Below are positions 1-5,837 of a stretch of DNA of 10,317 bases, one piece after another (positions within the stretch are counted from its first letter, which is position 1; each line of letters opens with the position of its first letter). Origin of the DNA: UMGS973 sp963609975 (lineage in GTDB: Bacteria; Bacillota; Clostridia; Peptostreptococcales; Anaerovoracaceae); NCBI GenBank assembly GCA_963609975.1, contig CAVDMD010000082.1, forward strand, positions 1 through 10,317. The letters are read 5' to 3'. The notes below the pieces were generated by a model. It was not told the DNA's origin and ran no database searches. It worked only from the letters and a program-made list of their open reading frames with translations. The translations under genes and the position numbers were made by a program.

Positions 1-2
1 CC

Positions 3-281
3 AGAGAGCAGGGTGAGGAGCTTGGCAGAAGCGAAGGTCTTGAGCTTGGCAGAAGCGAAGGTCTTGAGCTTGGCAGAAGTGAAGGTCTTGAGCTTGGCAG
101 AAGTGAAGGTCTTGAACTTGGCAGAGGCGAAGGTCTTAAACAGGGCAGGAGCGAGGGCGAGGCTTCCGGCAGAGCAGCTGAGAAGGTTGAGATGGCGAAG
201 GCTCTAAAAGGCAAAGGTGTTGCCATTGACATTATAGCCGAAGCATCGGGACTTTCTGCAGAGGAAATCAGGGGACTGTAA
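3..281 (+). CDS. C-terminal end of an Rpn-family recombination-promoting nuclease / putative transposase (5' end outside window)
   Basis: This reading frame is open from the left edge of the window to the TAA at 279-281, giving 92 visible residues, so the start lies outside. The visible part is a charged repeat region built on the octapeptide ELGRSEGL, followed by a helical tail that includes MAKALKGKGVAIDIIAEASG and ends SAEEIRGL. This arrangement, a Glu/Gly/Leu-rich repeat and then a short 'GLSxEEI' helical tail, is typical of the C-terminus of Rpn-family proteins (PD-(D/E)XK nuclease superfamily, often named putative transposases). Their catalytic domain lies N-terminal and cannot be seen here. 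Family members are DNA endonucleases linked to RecA-independent recombination or phage defence. The assignment rests on the tail alone. A different frame over the same bases also gives a Lys/Arg/Leu-rich ORF, which is an artefact of the repeat. Confidence 0.72.
   Translation, partial: REQGEELGRSEGLELGRSEGLELGRSEGLELGRSEGLELGRGEGLKQGRSEGEASGRAAEKVEMAKALKGKGVAIDIIAEASGLSAEEIRGL
18..161 (+). repeat. 24-bp in-frame tandem repeat (five good units plus one degenerate)
   Basis: Six consecutive 24-bp units start at 18, 42, 66, 90, 114 and 138. The first two are identical. Units 3 and 4 carry one AGC-to-AGT change, unit 5 has a few changes, and unit 6 has diverged. Each encodes eight residues (ELGRSEGL), so unit gain or loss keeps the reading frame. 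There are no spacers between units. Confidence 0.93.
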
Positions 282-297
282 ATATATAGGTACTAAG

Positions 298-331
298 GCG
301 CGTCTGGGCAGCAAATGCGGGCGTGCTTTTT
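298..331 (+). terminator. Probable rho-independent terminator of the Rpn-like gene
   Basis: The arm at 298-306 (GCGCGTCTG) can pair along its whole length with 318-326 (CGGGCGTGC), counting three G-U pairs. The loop is 11 nt, and five Ts follow at 327-331. It lies 17 bp after the stop codon at 281. The G-U pairs and short T run make it moderate in strength. Confidence 0.55.
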
Positions 332-370
332 GTGTGGGTATTTTCTGAAACGGGAAAAGTGAGGTATTTT

Positions 371-399
371 TTGACAATGAGAGAGCAATAGGATAGAAT
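371..399 (+). promoter_or_regulatory. Sigma-A promoter of the G5/3D - rlmN operon
   Basis: A perfect -35 box TTGACA (371-376) and a -10 box TAGAAT (394-399) are separated by 17 bp. Transcription should start near 406, leaving a leader of about 25 nt before the ATG at 431. This is the only strong promoter seen ahead of the three co-oriented genes at 431-2835. Confidence 0.8.
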
Positions 400-430
400 A
401 TATAGGCAAAGGGATATAAGAGGGTACAAT

Positions 431-1402
431 ATGGGGATTAAAAATTTCAGAAGGCTTTTTTGCGCTGCAGTGATGGCGCTGGTTGTGGCTGTGGACTTTG
501 CCGTGGCAATTCCAAAGACCGTAACGGTATATATAGATGACTCTGAGGATATAAAAAGCAGCAGCTACAAGACCTGCGCAATGACGGTGGGACAGTTCTT
601 TGAAGCCAACGATATAGAGTATGACGAGGGCGCAGAGATAAACTGCCGGAGCGATGACAGAATATCAGACAATATGGCGGTAAGAATCGCCCTGCCTGTT
701 GACATAAGCGTTATTTGCGACGGTAAAACCATAGCCTGCCGCACCACAGCCAGAACAGCAGGCGCCGTAATAAAAGAAAACGATATAGATGTCGATGAGG
801 ACGATATACTGATTCCTGCGGCTTCCGAAAAAATCCGGGCAGGTGATGAAATCACAGTCAAAAGGGTGGATGTCAGATGGGAAAAATCAGAAGAAAAAAT
901 ACCATATGACATAGTTACAAGACCCGGCTACAATGTGCCTATCGGCAGGAATGAGATGGTGCAGGAGGGGCAAAGCGGCATCAGAGAATCGACATTCAGA
1001 GTAACATATATTGACGGCAAAGAATATTCAAGAGAAAAAACAAAGACGGAAACCACGAAAGAACCGAAAAACCAGATAACAGAATACGGACTTATGATCA
1101 ATATGGCAGTCCCCGAAAACCTGAGCTACAGCAGAGTATACAAAAACTGCAGAGCAGTATCATACAACTACGGTGAGACACGCTACACAGCCTCAGGGCG
1201 CAAATGTGAATACGGCGTTGCTGCGGTTGACACCGATGTTTTTCCTTTCGGAACGAGGCTGTATATAGCAGGGTACGGATATGCCGTTGCGGCAGACAGA
1301 GGCACCGCAATAACAGGAACAACTGTAGACCTGTATTTTGACCACCGTATTCAGTGCATGACATGGGGAGCACAGACCGTGGATATCTATGTGCTCAGAT
1401 AG
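431..1402 (+). CDS. Secreted or membrane-anchored DUF348-G5-3D domain protein (YabE-like cell-wall protein)
   Basis: This is a 323-residue exported protein. A hydrophobic segment at about residues 9-26 is a signal peptide or N-terminal anchor. Two DUF348 (YabE-type, ubiquitin-like) repeats follow at about 30-88 and 89-144, then a G5 domain at about 146-220, and a C-terminal 3D domain at about 240-323. The three conserved aspartates of the 3D domain are visible: Asp267 in VAAVDTDVFPFG, Asp289 in AADRG and Asp300 in VDLYFD. The 3D domain has the MltA-like double-psi barrel fold, and the same architecture occurs in B. subtilis YabE and related Rpf-like proteins. The likely role is peptidoglycan binding or cleavage during wall remodelling; lytic activity is inferred, not shown. 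It is the first gene of an operon, and the next gene's Shine-Dalgarno overlaps its TAG stop. In many Firmicutes yabE-like genes sit near rnmV and ksgA, but here the neighbour is rlmN. Confidence 0.88.
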   Translation: MGIKNFRRLFCAAVMALVVAVDFAVAIPKTVTVYIDDSEDIKSSSYKTCAMTVGQFFEANDIEYDEGAEINCRSDDRISDNMAVRIALPVDISVICDGKTIACRTTARTAGAVIKENDIDVDEDDILIPAASEKIRAGDEITVKRVDVRWEKSEEKIPYDIVTRPGYNVPIGRNEMVQEGQSGIRESTFRVTYIDGKEYSREKTKTETTKEPKNQITEYGLMINMAVPENLSYSRVYKNCRAVSYNYGETRYTASGRKCEYGVAAVDTDVFPFGTRLYIAGYGYAVAADRGTAITGTTVDLYFDHRIQCMTWGAQTVDIYVLR

Positions 1403-1411
1403 GAGTAAATC

Positions 1412-1831
1412 ATGAGAGAATACAGCCTGCGGGAACACAAACAGATAATAGATGCGTATATAGCGCTGGGATATGACCTTGACACAATTGCAATATCAAA
1501 GGGCTTTTATCAGCCTGATGCGGCGGCGGTGCTCAAAGCCTATGGGTTTAAGTTAGGGCAGTTCTGGGGTGATGATTCCGATGACATCGGCAGATTCAAA
1601 AAGGTGCCGCAGGTGGTTGTGAACGAATATGTGGAAAAATATTATCCGGGAAATCCTGCGGTAACTATGGCGGAGTTTCTTGAAACACAGCGGCCTGACT
1701 GGCGCAGTGCCAAAGAAACGCATCACAGTATTTTTTCAAGAAAACTTTCGGAAGAAGAAATGCAGGCTGCAGGCAATGAGCAGCAGACAGAGGAAACGAG
1801 GAAAAAAAGAAAATGGAAAAGCCTGTACTAA
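1412..1831 (+). CDS. Uncharacterised 139-residue protein between the G5/3D gene and rlmN
   Basis: I do not recognise this family. The start is well supported: AGGAG at 1401-1405 overlaps the upstream stop codon and lies 6 nt before the ATG at 1412. The N-terminal half looks helical, with a possible helix-turn-helix-like stretch at about residues 8-45 (IIDAYIALGYDLDTIAISKG and following). A second mixed segment at about 65-110 includes VVVNEYVEKYYPGNP and MAEFLETQRPDW. The tail is charged and ends in a basic cluster (RKKRKWKSLY). There is no signal peptide or membrane segment, so it should be cytoplasmic. Its last 19 bp overlap the start of rlmN, which suggests translational coupling. A DNA- or RNA-binding role is possible from the basic tail and helices, but this is inference only. 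Confidence 0.8.
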   Translation: MREYSLREHKQIIDAYIALGYDLDTIAISKGFYQPDAAAVLKAYGFKLGQFWGDDSDDIGRFKKVPQVVVNEYVEKYYPGNPAVTMAEFLETQRPDWRSAKETHHSIFSRKLSEEEMQAAGNEQQTEETRKKRKWKSLY

Positions 1832-2835
1832 AGAACATGACAATAGATGAAATGAAGATATTTTTTACAGAGATCGGCGAGAAACCGTTCAGAGGACAGC
1901 AGGTCTTTGAGTGGATATACAAGGGTGCAGACAGCTTTGAAGCCATGCGAAACCTGCCAAAGACTTTGCAGGCAAAGCTTGCGCAGACGACTGAATTTCA
2001 GAACATACGCACTGTCACGGTGCAGCAGTCAAAAACAGACGGCACCAGAAAATACCTGTTTGAAATGCCTGACGGAGAAAAAATAGAGTCTGTATTTATG
2101 AAATACAGATACGGCAATTCCATATGCATATCCTCACAGGCAGGCTGCGCCATGGGGTGCAGATTCTGTGCATCGTCAATAGGCGGTCTGAAAAGAAACC
2201 TTGAAAGCTGGGAAATGGCGGCACAGATTCTTGCCGCAGAGAAGGATACAGGAGAGAGGATAGGCCACATCGTTATAATGGGGACGGGGGAACCGTTTCA
2301 CAACTACGAAAACGTTGCGGGATTTTTAAGACTTGCAAACTCGCCAAAGGGACTTAATGTTTCGATGAGAAACATTACAGTGTCAACCTGCGGACTTGCG
2401 GACGGTATAAGGCGGTTTGCAGAGGATTTCCCTCAGGTCACTCTTGCAATATCACTTCATGCCCCTACCGATGAATTAAGAAGCAGCATGATGCCCGTAA
2501 ACAACAGATATCCGATTAAAGAAGTCATAGCCGCTGCGAAAGACTATGCACAGATAACAGGCCGCAGAGTCACATTTGAATACGCCCTTGTAAAAGGAGT
2601 CAATGACAGTATGGAGTATGCTGATATGCTGGCGGATCTGCTCAGGGGGATATTATGCCATGTAAATCTGATACCTTTGAATGAGGTAAAGGAAACAGGT
2701 CTTGCGGGGGCAGACAGAAAACACGCTGAAGAATTCAGAGCAAGGCTTGAGCAGAGAGGGATACCTGCTACCGTAAGACGCGAGCTTGGAAGTGATATAG
2801 ATGCCGCCTGCGGCCAGCTTAGGAATAAGAAATAG
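1813..2835 (+). CDS. rlmN: Dual-specificity RNA methyltransferase RlmN (radical SAM)
   Basis: At 340 residues this is normal RlmN length. RlmN methylates C2 of A2503 in 23S rRNA and of A37 in some tRNAs, using a [4Fe-4S] cluster, S-adenosylmethionine and a methyl-cysteine intermediate. The radical-SAM motif CX3CX2C is present at Cys112, Cys116 and Cys119 (GCAMGCRFC). Cys105, seven residues before the first cluster cysteine, matches the catalytic cysteine at the same spacing in E. coli RlmN (Cys118). Cys333 in the C-terminal AACGQL motif is the methyl-carrying cysteine. A GTGEP motif (MGTGEPFHNYENV) and ISLHAPTDELR also fit the family. The ATG at 1813 lies inside the previous gene's 3' end, with a weak GAGG about 11 nt upstream, so coupling to that gene is likely. 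A terminator follows at 2949. All key residues are present. Confidence 0.97.
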   Translation: MEKPVLKNMTIDEMKIFFTEIGEKPFRGQQVFEWIYKGADSFEAMRNLPKTLQAKLAQTTEFQNIRTVTVQQSKTDGTRKYLFEMPDGEKIESVFMKYRYGNSICISSQAGCAMGCRFCASSIGGLKRNLESWEMAAQILAAEKDTGERIGHIVIMGTGEPFHNYENVAGFLRLANSPKGLNVSMRNITVSTCGLADGIRRFAEDFPQVTLAISLHAPTDELRSSMMPVNNRYPIKEVIAAAKDYAQITGRRVTFEYALVKGVNDSMEYADMLADLLRGILCHVNLIPLNEVKETGLAGADRKHAEEFRARLEQRGIPATVRRELGSDIDAACGQLRNKK

Positions 2836-2948
2836 CAGGATTAAGTAAACACAAAAAGAGTTTTCTTAAATTGTGTGCATAAAACAGAAAATTTATTAAA
2901 TTTAGAAAAAGGCACAAGGGAGCTATTGCCTCCGATATGCCTCAGAGG

Positions 2949-2986
2949 ATAGAATTGCAATAGCATAAACGCAATTCTATTTTTTT
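2949..2986 (+). terminator. Rho-independent terminator after rlmN
   Basis: Arms ATAGAATTGC (2949-2958) and GCAATTCTAT (2971-2980) are perfect complements around a 12-nt loop, followed by a T run through 2986. A second inverted repeat just upstream, GCTATTGC (2922-2929) with GCAATAGC (2957-2964), overlaps the 5' arm and loop, so the two pairings would compete. The reverse strand has no T run after the stem, so this terminator serves only the + strand operon. It ends two bases short of the minus-strand toxin stop codon. Confidence 0.8.
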
Positions 2987-2988
2987 AA

Positions 2989-3237
2989 TTAGAAATATAA
3001 AAAGTCAGCAGGTGTCATAATTGCAGGGGCCTCTAAACCGGACTCAAGAAAATCTTTATCTGAGGCAAGCCTGTGTGGAAATTTCTTTTTAAATATTCGC
3101 ACGAGTTCTTCTACATTCTGTTCACAGATTAAACCGTGATTAGGAAAGGAAGAAGCTTTAATATAAGCTTGAAAAGGTGTGCCGTTAGGATTTAATGCGG
3201 CAGAAATCAGAACGTTTGTGTCGATTAGAATTCTCAT
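2989..3237 (-). CDS. Internally deleted PIN-domain toxin (VapC-like / COG1569-type), probably inactive
   Basis: This 82-residue protein starts at an ATG that overlaps the antitoxin stop by 4 bp (ATGA), as in a two-gene toxin-antitoxin operon. PIN toxins of this type are Mg-dependent ribonucleases of about 130-145 residues. The N-terminal part is well conserved: MRILIDTNVLISAALNPNG with the first acidic residue Asp6, then ICEQNVEEL with Glu43/Glu44. At residues 57-60 it jumps directly to what is normally the C-terminal end, SDKDFLESG then IMTPADFL (about 59-80). The central segment that normally carries the third acidic residue (an RDxxD-like motif) and one core strand is missing, about 50-60 residues, with the frame kept. 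From the family pattern I infer a deletion, so nuclease activity is unlikely. It could still bind the antitoxin or be a decaying remnant. Confidence 0.8.
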   Translation of the reverse strand: MRILIDTNVLISAALNPNGTPFQAYIKASSFPNHGLICEQNVEELVRIFKKKFPHRLASDKDFLESGLEAPAIMTPADFLYF

Positions 3238-3509
3238 AGCTTTTCATTCTCATTTCGAAGCTCTTTTACTAAAGCAATAACATCTTCATCATTATTAAGG
3301 CCTGTACGCTCTGCTTCACCTGCCATCTCATTTTGGAGAACCTGCATAGCATAAACTGCGGAATTGACTATACGAACGACATTGCCTTCAGCAATAAAAG
3401 TAATACGATCGCCACTGGATATTCCTAATATTTCTCTAATATCTTTTGGAATTGTGACCTGACCTTTCGCCATAACTTTGGCGTTATCAACTAATGTATT
3501 GGCTAACAT
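3234..3509 (-). CDS. AbrB/MazE/SpoVT-type antitoxin
   Basis: This 91-residue protein (MLANTLVDNAKVMAKGQVTI...) has a swapped-hairpin AbrB domain at about residues 10-49. The hallmark is KGQVTIPKDIREILGISSGD followed by a short VVRIVN strand. The C-terminal half (about 50-91) is charged and helical, as expected for a toxin-binding tail. The ATG at 3509 is chosen because an excellent AGGAGGTG lies 5 nt upstream. An in-frame TTG six codons earlier (3527) would overlap that site. It sits first in the operon with the PIN toxin. Antitoxins of this type neutralise the toxin and repress their own promoter, which fits the palindrome at 3536-3553. Confidence 0.9.
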   Translation of the reverse strand: MLANTLVDNAKVMAKGQVTIPKDIREILGISSGDRITFIAEGNVVRIVNSAVYAMQVLQNEMAGEAERTGLNNDEDVIALVKELRNENEKL

Positions 3510-3514
3510 AATTT

Positions 3515-3522
3515 CACCTCCT
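3515..3522 (-). promoter_or_regulatory. Ribosome binding site that fixes the antitoxin start
   Basis: The minus-strand sequence AGGAGGTG is a near-perfect Shine-Dalgarno 5 nt before the ATG at 3509. It lies inside the alternative longer reading frame that would begin at TTG 3527, which argues against that start. Confidence 0.85.
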
Positions 3523-3535
3523 CTCAAGTATGAAA

Positions 3536-3553
3536 AGTAGGGATTTCCCTACT
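3536..3553. promoter_or_regulatory. 18-bp palindromic operator of the toxin-antitoxin operon
   Basis: AGTAGGGA (3536-3543) and TCCCTACT (3546-3553) are perfect inverted repeats separated by TT. The site lies just downstream of the minus-strand -10 box (3557-3562) and spans the expected transcription start. That is where a repressor would block initiation. The obvious candidate is the AbrB-type antitoxin; this is inferred from position. Confidence 0.75.
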
Positions 3554-3556
3554 AAT

Positions 3557-3585
3557 ATTATATACAGATTATGAAAAAATATCAA
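3557..3585 (-). promoter_or_regulatory. Promoter of the toxin-antitoxin operon
   Basis: Read on the minus strand, TTGATA (3585-3580) and a perfect TATAAT (3562-3557) are separated by 17 bp. The start point should fall near 3550, inside the palindrome. The promoter drives the antitoxin first, then the toxin. Confidence 0.8.
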
Positions 3586-3643
3586 CAGCAAAAACATAAT
3601 TAAAAATACTCAGAAATAATAGAAGAAAGGAAGTTTGAAAAAT

Positions 3644-3937
3644 ATGTCTGATAACTGGGTAGTCCAAAACCTTCAGAATGCACTTTCCACATGGAATGAA
3701 AAACTGGCTGAAATATGGACCCTGCTTACCGAAGATCCCGAACATTTTAAAGGCGGTGTTATCTGGAGAGTAATAGTAGATATACATGGAGCATTGCAGG
3801 CAATAGGTGTAGCCCTGCCGGTGCTCTTTTTTGTCTCAAAAAGTACAGTCAAGCATCACGGTACAAGCACCTGCAGGAAACTGGGTGTGGCATCAAAAAT
3901 GGAAATGATCAACATTGTGAGAGGAAGGATGGAATAA
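3644..3937 (+). CDS. Chimeric remnant: N-terminus of a TrbL/VirB6-like conjugation protein fused to the end of a LuxR-type HTH
   Basis: This is a 97-residue ORF in two parts. Residues 1-63 (beginning MSDNWVVQNLQNALSTWNEK, with FKGGVIW, DIHGALQAIG and the start of a membrane helix, VALPVLFF) match my memory of the N-terminus of the large TrbL/VirB6-like membrane protein of clostridial integrative conjugative elements, normally several hundred residues with many membrane segments. Residues 64-97 (VSKSTVKHH, then CRKLGVASKMEMINIVRG) read as the last helices of a LuxR/GerE helix-turn-helix, with normal TVKxH...KLGV spacing. Some core positions look degraded: GTSTC stands where ISNIY-like residues are usual. 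The join is near 3830-3838 and in frame. The ATG at 3644 has AAAGGAAG about 10 nt upstream; an in-frame TTG at 3635 is too close to that site. Neither half is complete, so normal function is unlikely. I see no clear promoter. Confidence 0.6.
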   Translation: MSDNWVVQNLQNALSTWNEKLAEIWTLLTEDPEHFKGGVIWRVIVDIHGALQAIGVALPVLFFVSKSTVKHHGTSTCRKLGVASKMEMINIVRGRME

Positions 3938-3948
3938 AAAAGAGAAAA

Positions 3949-3985
3949 CATACGGAAACATCTATAAACCGATATTTCATATGCT
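3949..3985 (+). repeat. 37-bp dispersed repeat, copy 1 (inverted relative to 9842-9878)
   Basis: The reverse complement of 3949-3985 matches 9842-9878 at 33 of 37 positions without gaps. The longest exact run is 11 bp (TTTCCGTATG plus flanking bases allow one mismatch to reach 20). This copy lies between the TrbL/LuxR remnant and the esterase promoter. It is non-coding. Its nature (a dispersed element end, an RNA structure or a binding site) is unknown. Confidence 0.65.
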
Positions 3986-4015
3986 GTAACAAGGCAAAAT
4001 AACCCGGTGGGGTAA

Positions 4016-4044
4016 TAGATAAATATACAGTATAGTGATAAAAT
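4016..4044 (+). promoter_or_regulatory. Possible promoter of the esterase gene
   Basis: TAGATA (4016-4021) and an extended -10 TGA-TAAAAT (-10 hexamer 4039-4044) are separated by 17 bp. They lie about 36 bp before the ATG at 4080. The -35 matches consensus at four of six positions. A competing -10, TATAGT at 4031-4036, has no usable -35. Confidence 0.4.
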
Positions 4045-4079
4045 TCAGACAACAATTAAATACTAAAGGAGGACTGAAA

Positions 4080-5774
4080 ATGAAAAGAATTAAAAAATGT
4101 TTGTCGGCAGCCTTTGTGTTTTCTCTGATTGTCATATTTGCACTGATGATTACAGGCTGTACGCAGGAGGCAGAAAACCCGCAGGTTGCTGCTTCTACCG
4201 GTACCTATACGGGTAATTATGCTGATGGGATTGAAGAATATCTGGGCATAAGATACGCTGCGCCGATTGAGAGGTGGAAAAAAGCTCAAGATGTGACTAC
4301 GGTTACGGAGGATGCCATTGACGCAACCAAGTGGGGGCCGTGCTGCACCCAGCCGTACGATGAAGTTGAAATAGCATCTCAGGGAGAGCTTTCGGAGGAC
4401 TGTCTGAACCTGAATATCTGGACTAAGGACAGTAAAACAGCAGACAAGCCGGTATTTGTATTTATACATGGCGGCGGATTCATGAACGGCGGAAGCAATG
4501 ACCCGATGTACGAGGGTGACTCCATGGTAAAAAGTCTGGGCGATGATGAGGATATGGTTTATGTAAGCATCAATTACAGAACAAACCTGTTCGGTTCAAT
4601 CGATTTGTCAGAGCTTGAGGGATATACAGATGAATACTATGATGCAGTTAACCTTTGGATTTTAGACCAGATTCAGGCGCTCAAATGGATTAACGAGAAT
4701 ATTTCAAGCTGGGGCGGAGACCCTGCAAATGTAACTGTATGCGGACAGTCCTGCGGAGGCATGGCGATTTCGTATATGCTTGCAATGCCTGAAGCGACCC
4801 AGTATTTCCAGAAAGCGATTATAGAGTCGGGAGCGCCGTTTATAGCTCAGCAGACAGAGGCCGAGAAGCTCAAGGTTGCAGATATGATATATGATGAGCT
4901 TGATGTGAACACACTGGATGAATTTCTTGCCCTTTCCGACGAGGAAATCAAAGAAAACGGACTTTCCGGGATATTTGAAAACCTTTCGGGGCTGTCAAAC
5001 ATCTATGCAGACGGAAAAATAATACCGAAAACATGGTGGGACGATATACGCGAAGGCTCTGCGGAGGGAATCAGAATAATGATAGGCTGTACTAACGGTG
5101 AAAACGACTGGGCTGCCTATGATTATGAAAACGGCGGAGTATTAAAAGACTCTGAAGGCGTTAAATGGTATATAACCAATGACAGCCGGAACAGAGGGGA
5201 CAAAGATGCAAAATACTTTATAAACCCAATCAGCGCTGACGGCACAGCCAACTTTGACCTTGACGCATACCTTGCCACCAAGGCAGATGAAGTTGAGGCA
5301 ATGACAGACCTTTACAATGATATGTGCTATGTTCAGGGTACAGAATATGAAGCAGAAGCACTTTCGGAATATACAGAGGTGTATAAATTCTACTGGACAT
5401 ATGCCCAGGATCCGGACAGTGTAATACAATATTGTGAGGACAACGGACTTGAAGCGGAAGTGTCGCCATACGGCAGAGCGCAGCACTCATATGCGTGTGT
5501 ATTTGCTCTCGGCAACAGTGCGGATGGATATAATGAGCTTACAGGAGATCCTGCAAAAGACCCTGAAACCCTGCAGGCAATGGCTATGAGCGCATGGTAC
5601 AGCTTTGCAAAATCAGGAGATCCCAACAATGACCTTATCCCTGAATGGAAAACCTATGATGCAGAAGACAGAAACACAATGGTTATGGATGCGGAATGGT
5701 CACTGGAAAAAGATCCGAGAAAACTGCAGAGAGAAGCTCTTACCTGCAGACCACAGGGCGAAAAACAGAAATAG
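4080..5774 (+). CDS. Lipoprotein type-B carboxylesterase
   Basis: This 564-residue alpha/beta hydrolase is probably anchored outside the membrane. The signal peptide ends in a lipobox, MITGC, with Cys27 as the lipidated residue. The type-B signature EDCLNLNIW is at about 106-114 and the oxyanion-hole motif HGGGF at 130-134. The nucleophile elbow is GQSCGG with Ser224. Glu341 (NGEND) is the likely acid and His469 (GRAQHSYACVF) the base. Length fits bacterial para-nitrobenzyl/carboxylesterase-like enzymes, which hydrolyse short-chain or aryl esters; the true substrate is unknown. The elbow has Cys after Ser where most family members have Ala (GESAG). The start at 4080 is chosen for its AAAGGAGG site and signal peptide; a longer in-frame version from GTG 4035 adds 15 residues ahead of the signal and is unlikely. 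It is a single-gene unit ending at a shared terminator. Confidence 0.92.
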   Translation: MKRIKKCLSAAFVFSLIVIFALMITGCTQEAENPQVAASTGTYTGNYADGIEEYLGIRYAAPIERWKKAQDVTTVTEDAIDATKWGPCCTQPYDEVEIASQGELSEDCLNLNIWTKDSKTADKPVFVFIHGGGFMNGGSNDPMYEGDSMVKSLGDDEDMVYVSINYRTNLFGSIDLSELEGYTDEYYDAVNLWILDQIQALKWINENISSWGGDPANVTVCGQSCGGMAISYMLAMPEATQYFQKAIIESGAPFIAQQTEAEKLKVADMIYDELDVNTLDEFLALSDEEIKENGLSGIFENLSGLSNIYADGKIIPKTWWDDIREGSAEGIRIMIGCTNGENDWAAYDYENGGVLKDSEGVKWYITNDSRNRGDKDAKYFINPISADGTANFDLDAYLATKADEVEAMTDLYNDMCYVQGTEYEAEALSEYTEVYKFYWTYAQDPDSVIQYCEDNGLEAEVSPYGRAQHSYACVFALGNSADGYNELTGDPAKDPETLQAMAMSAWYSFAKSGDPNNDLIPEWKTYDAEDRNTMVMDAEWSLEKDPRKLQREALTCRPQGEKQK

Positions 5775-5796
5775 CCGTATTAAGGAAGCAAAAATT

Positions 5797-5826
5797 AAGG
5801 AGAGATGTATCCGGCATCTCTCCTTT
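5797..5826. terminator. Bidirectional terminator between the convergent esterase and GTPase genes
   Basis: AAGGAGAGATG (5797-5807) pairs perfectly with CATCTCTCCTT (5815-5825) around a 7-nt loop. On the + strand it is followed by TTTAATA. On the minus strand it is followed by TTAATTTTTG. It lies 22 bp after the esterase stop and 12 bp after the GTPase stop, so it can serve both genes. Confidence 0.85.
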
Positions 5827-5837
5827 AATACAGTGGT

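Noticed and set aside
18..161. Possible CRISPR array
   Set aside because: The units are directly adjacent with no spacers and lie in frame inside a coding region.
13..207. A 64-residue Leu/Ala/Lys-repeat ORF with an ATG-like start
   Set aside because: It is the tandem repeat read in another frame. The real frame runs from the window edge to 281 and has the Rpn-type tail.
3510..3527. Longer antitoxin starting at TTG 3527
   Set aside because: The added codons are the Shine-Dalgarno region itself (AGGAGGTG), which is ideally placed for the ATG at 3509.
4056..4469. A 137-residue minus-strand ORF at the esterase start
   Set aside because: It is antisense to the signal peptide and first domain of the esterase, with no ribosome binding site or recognisable family.
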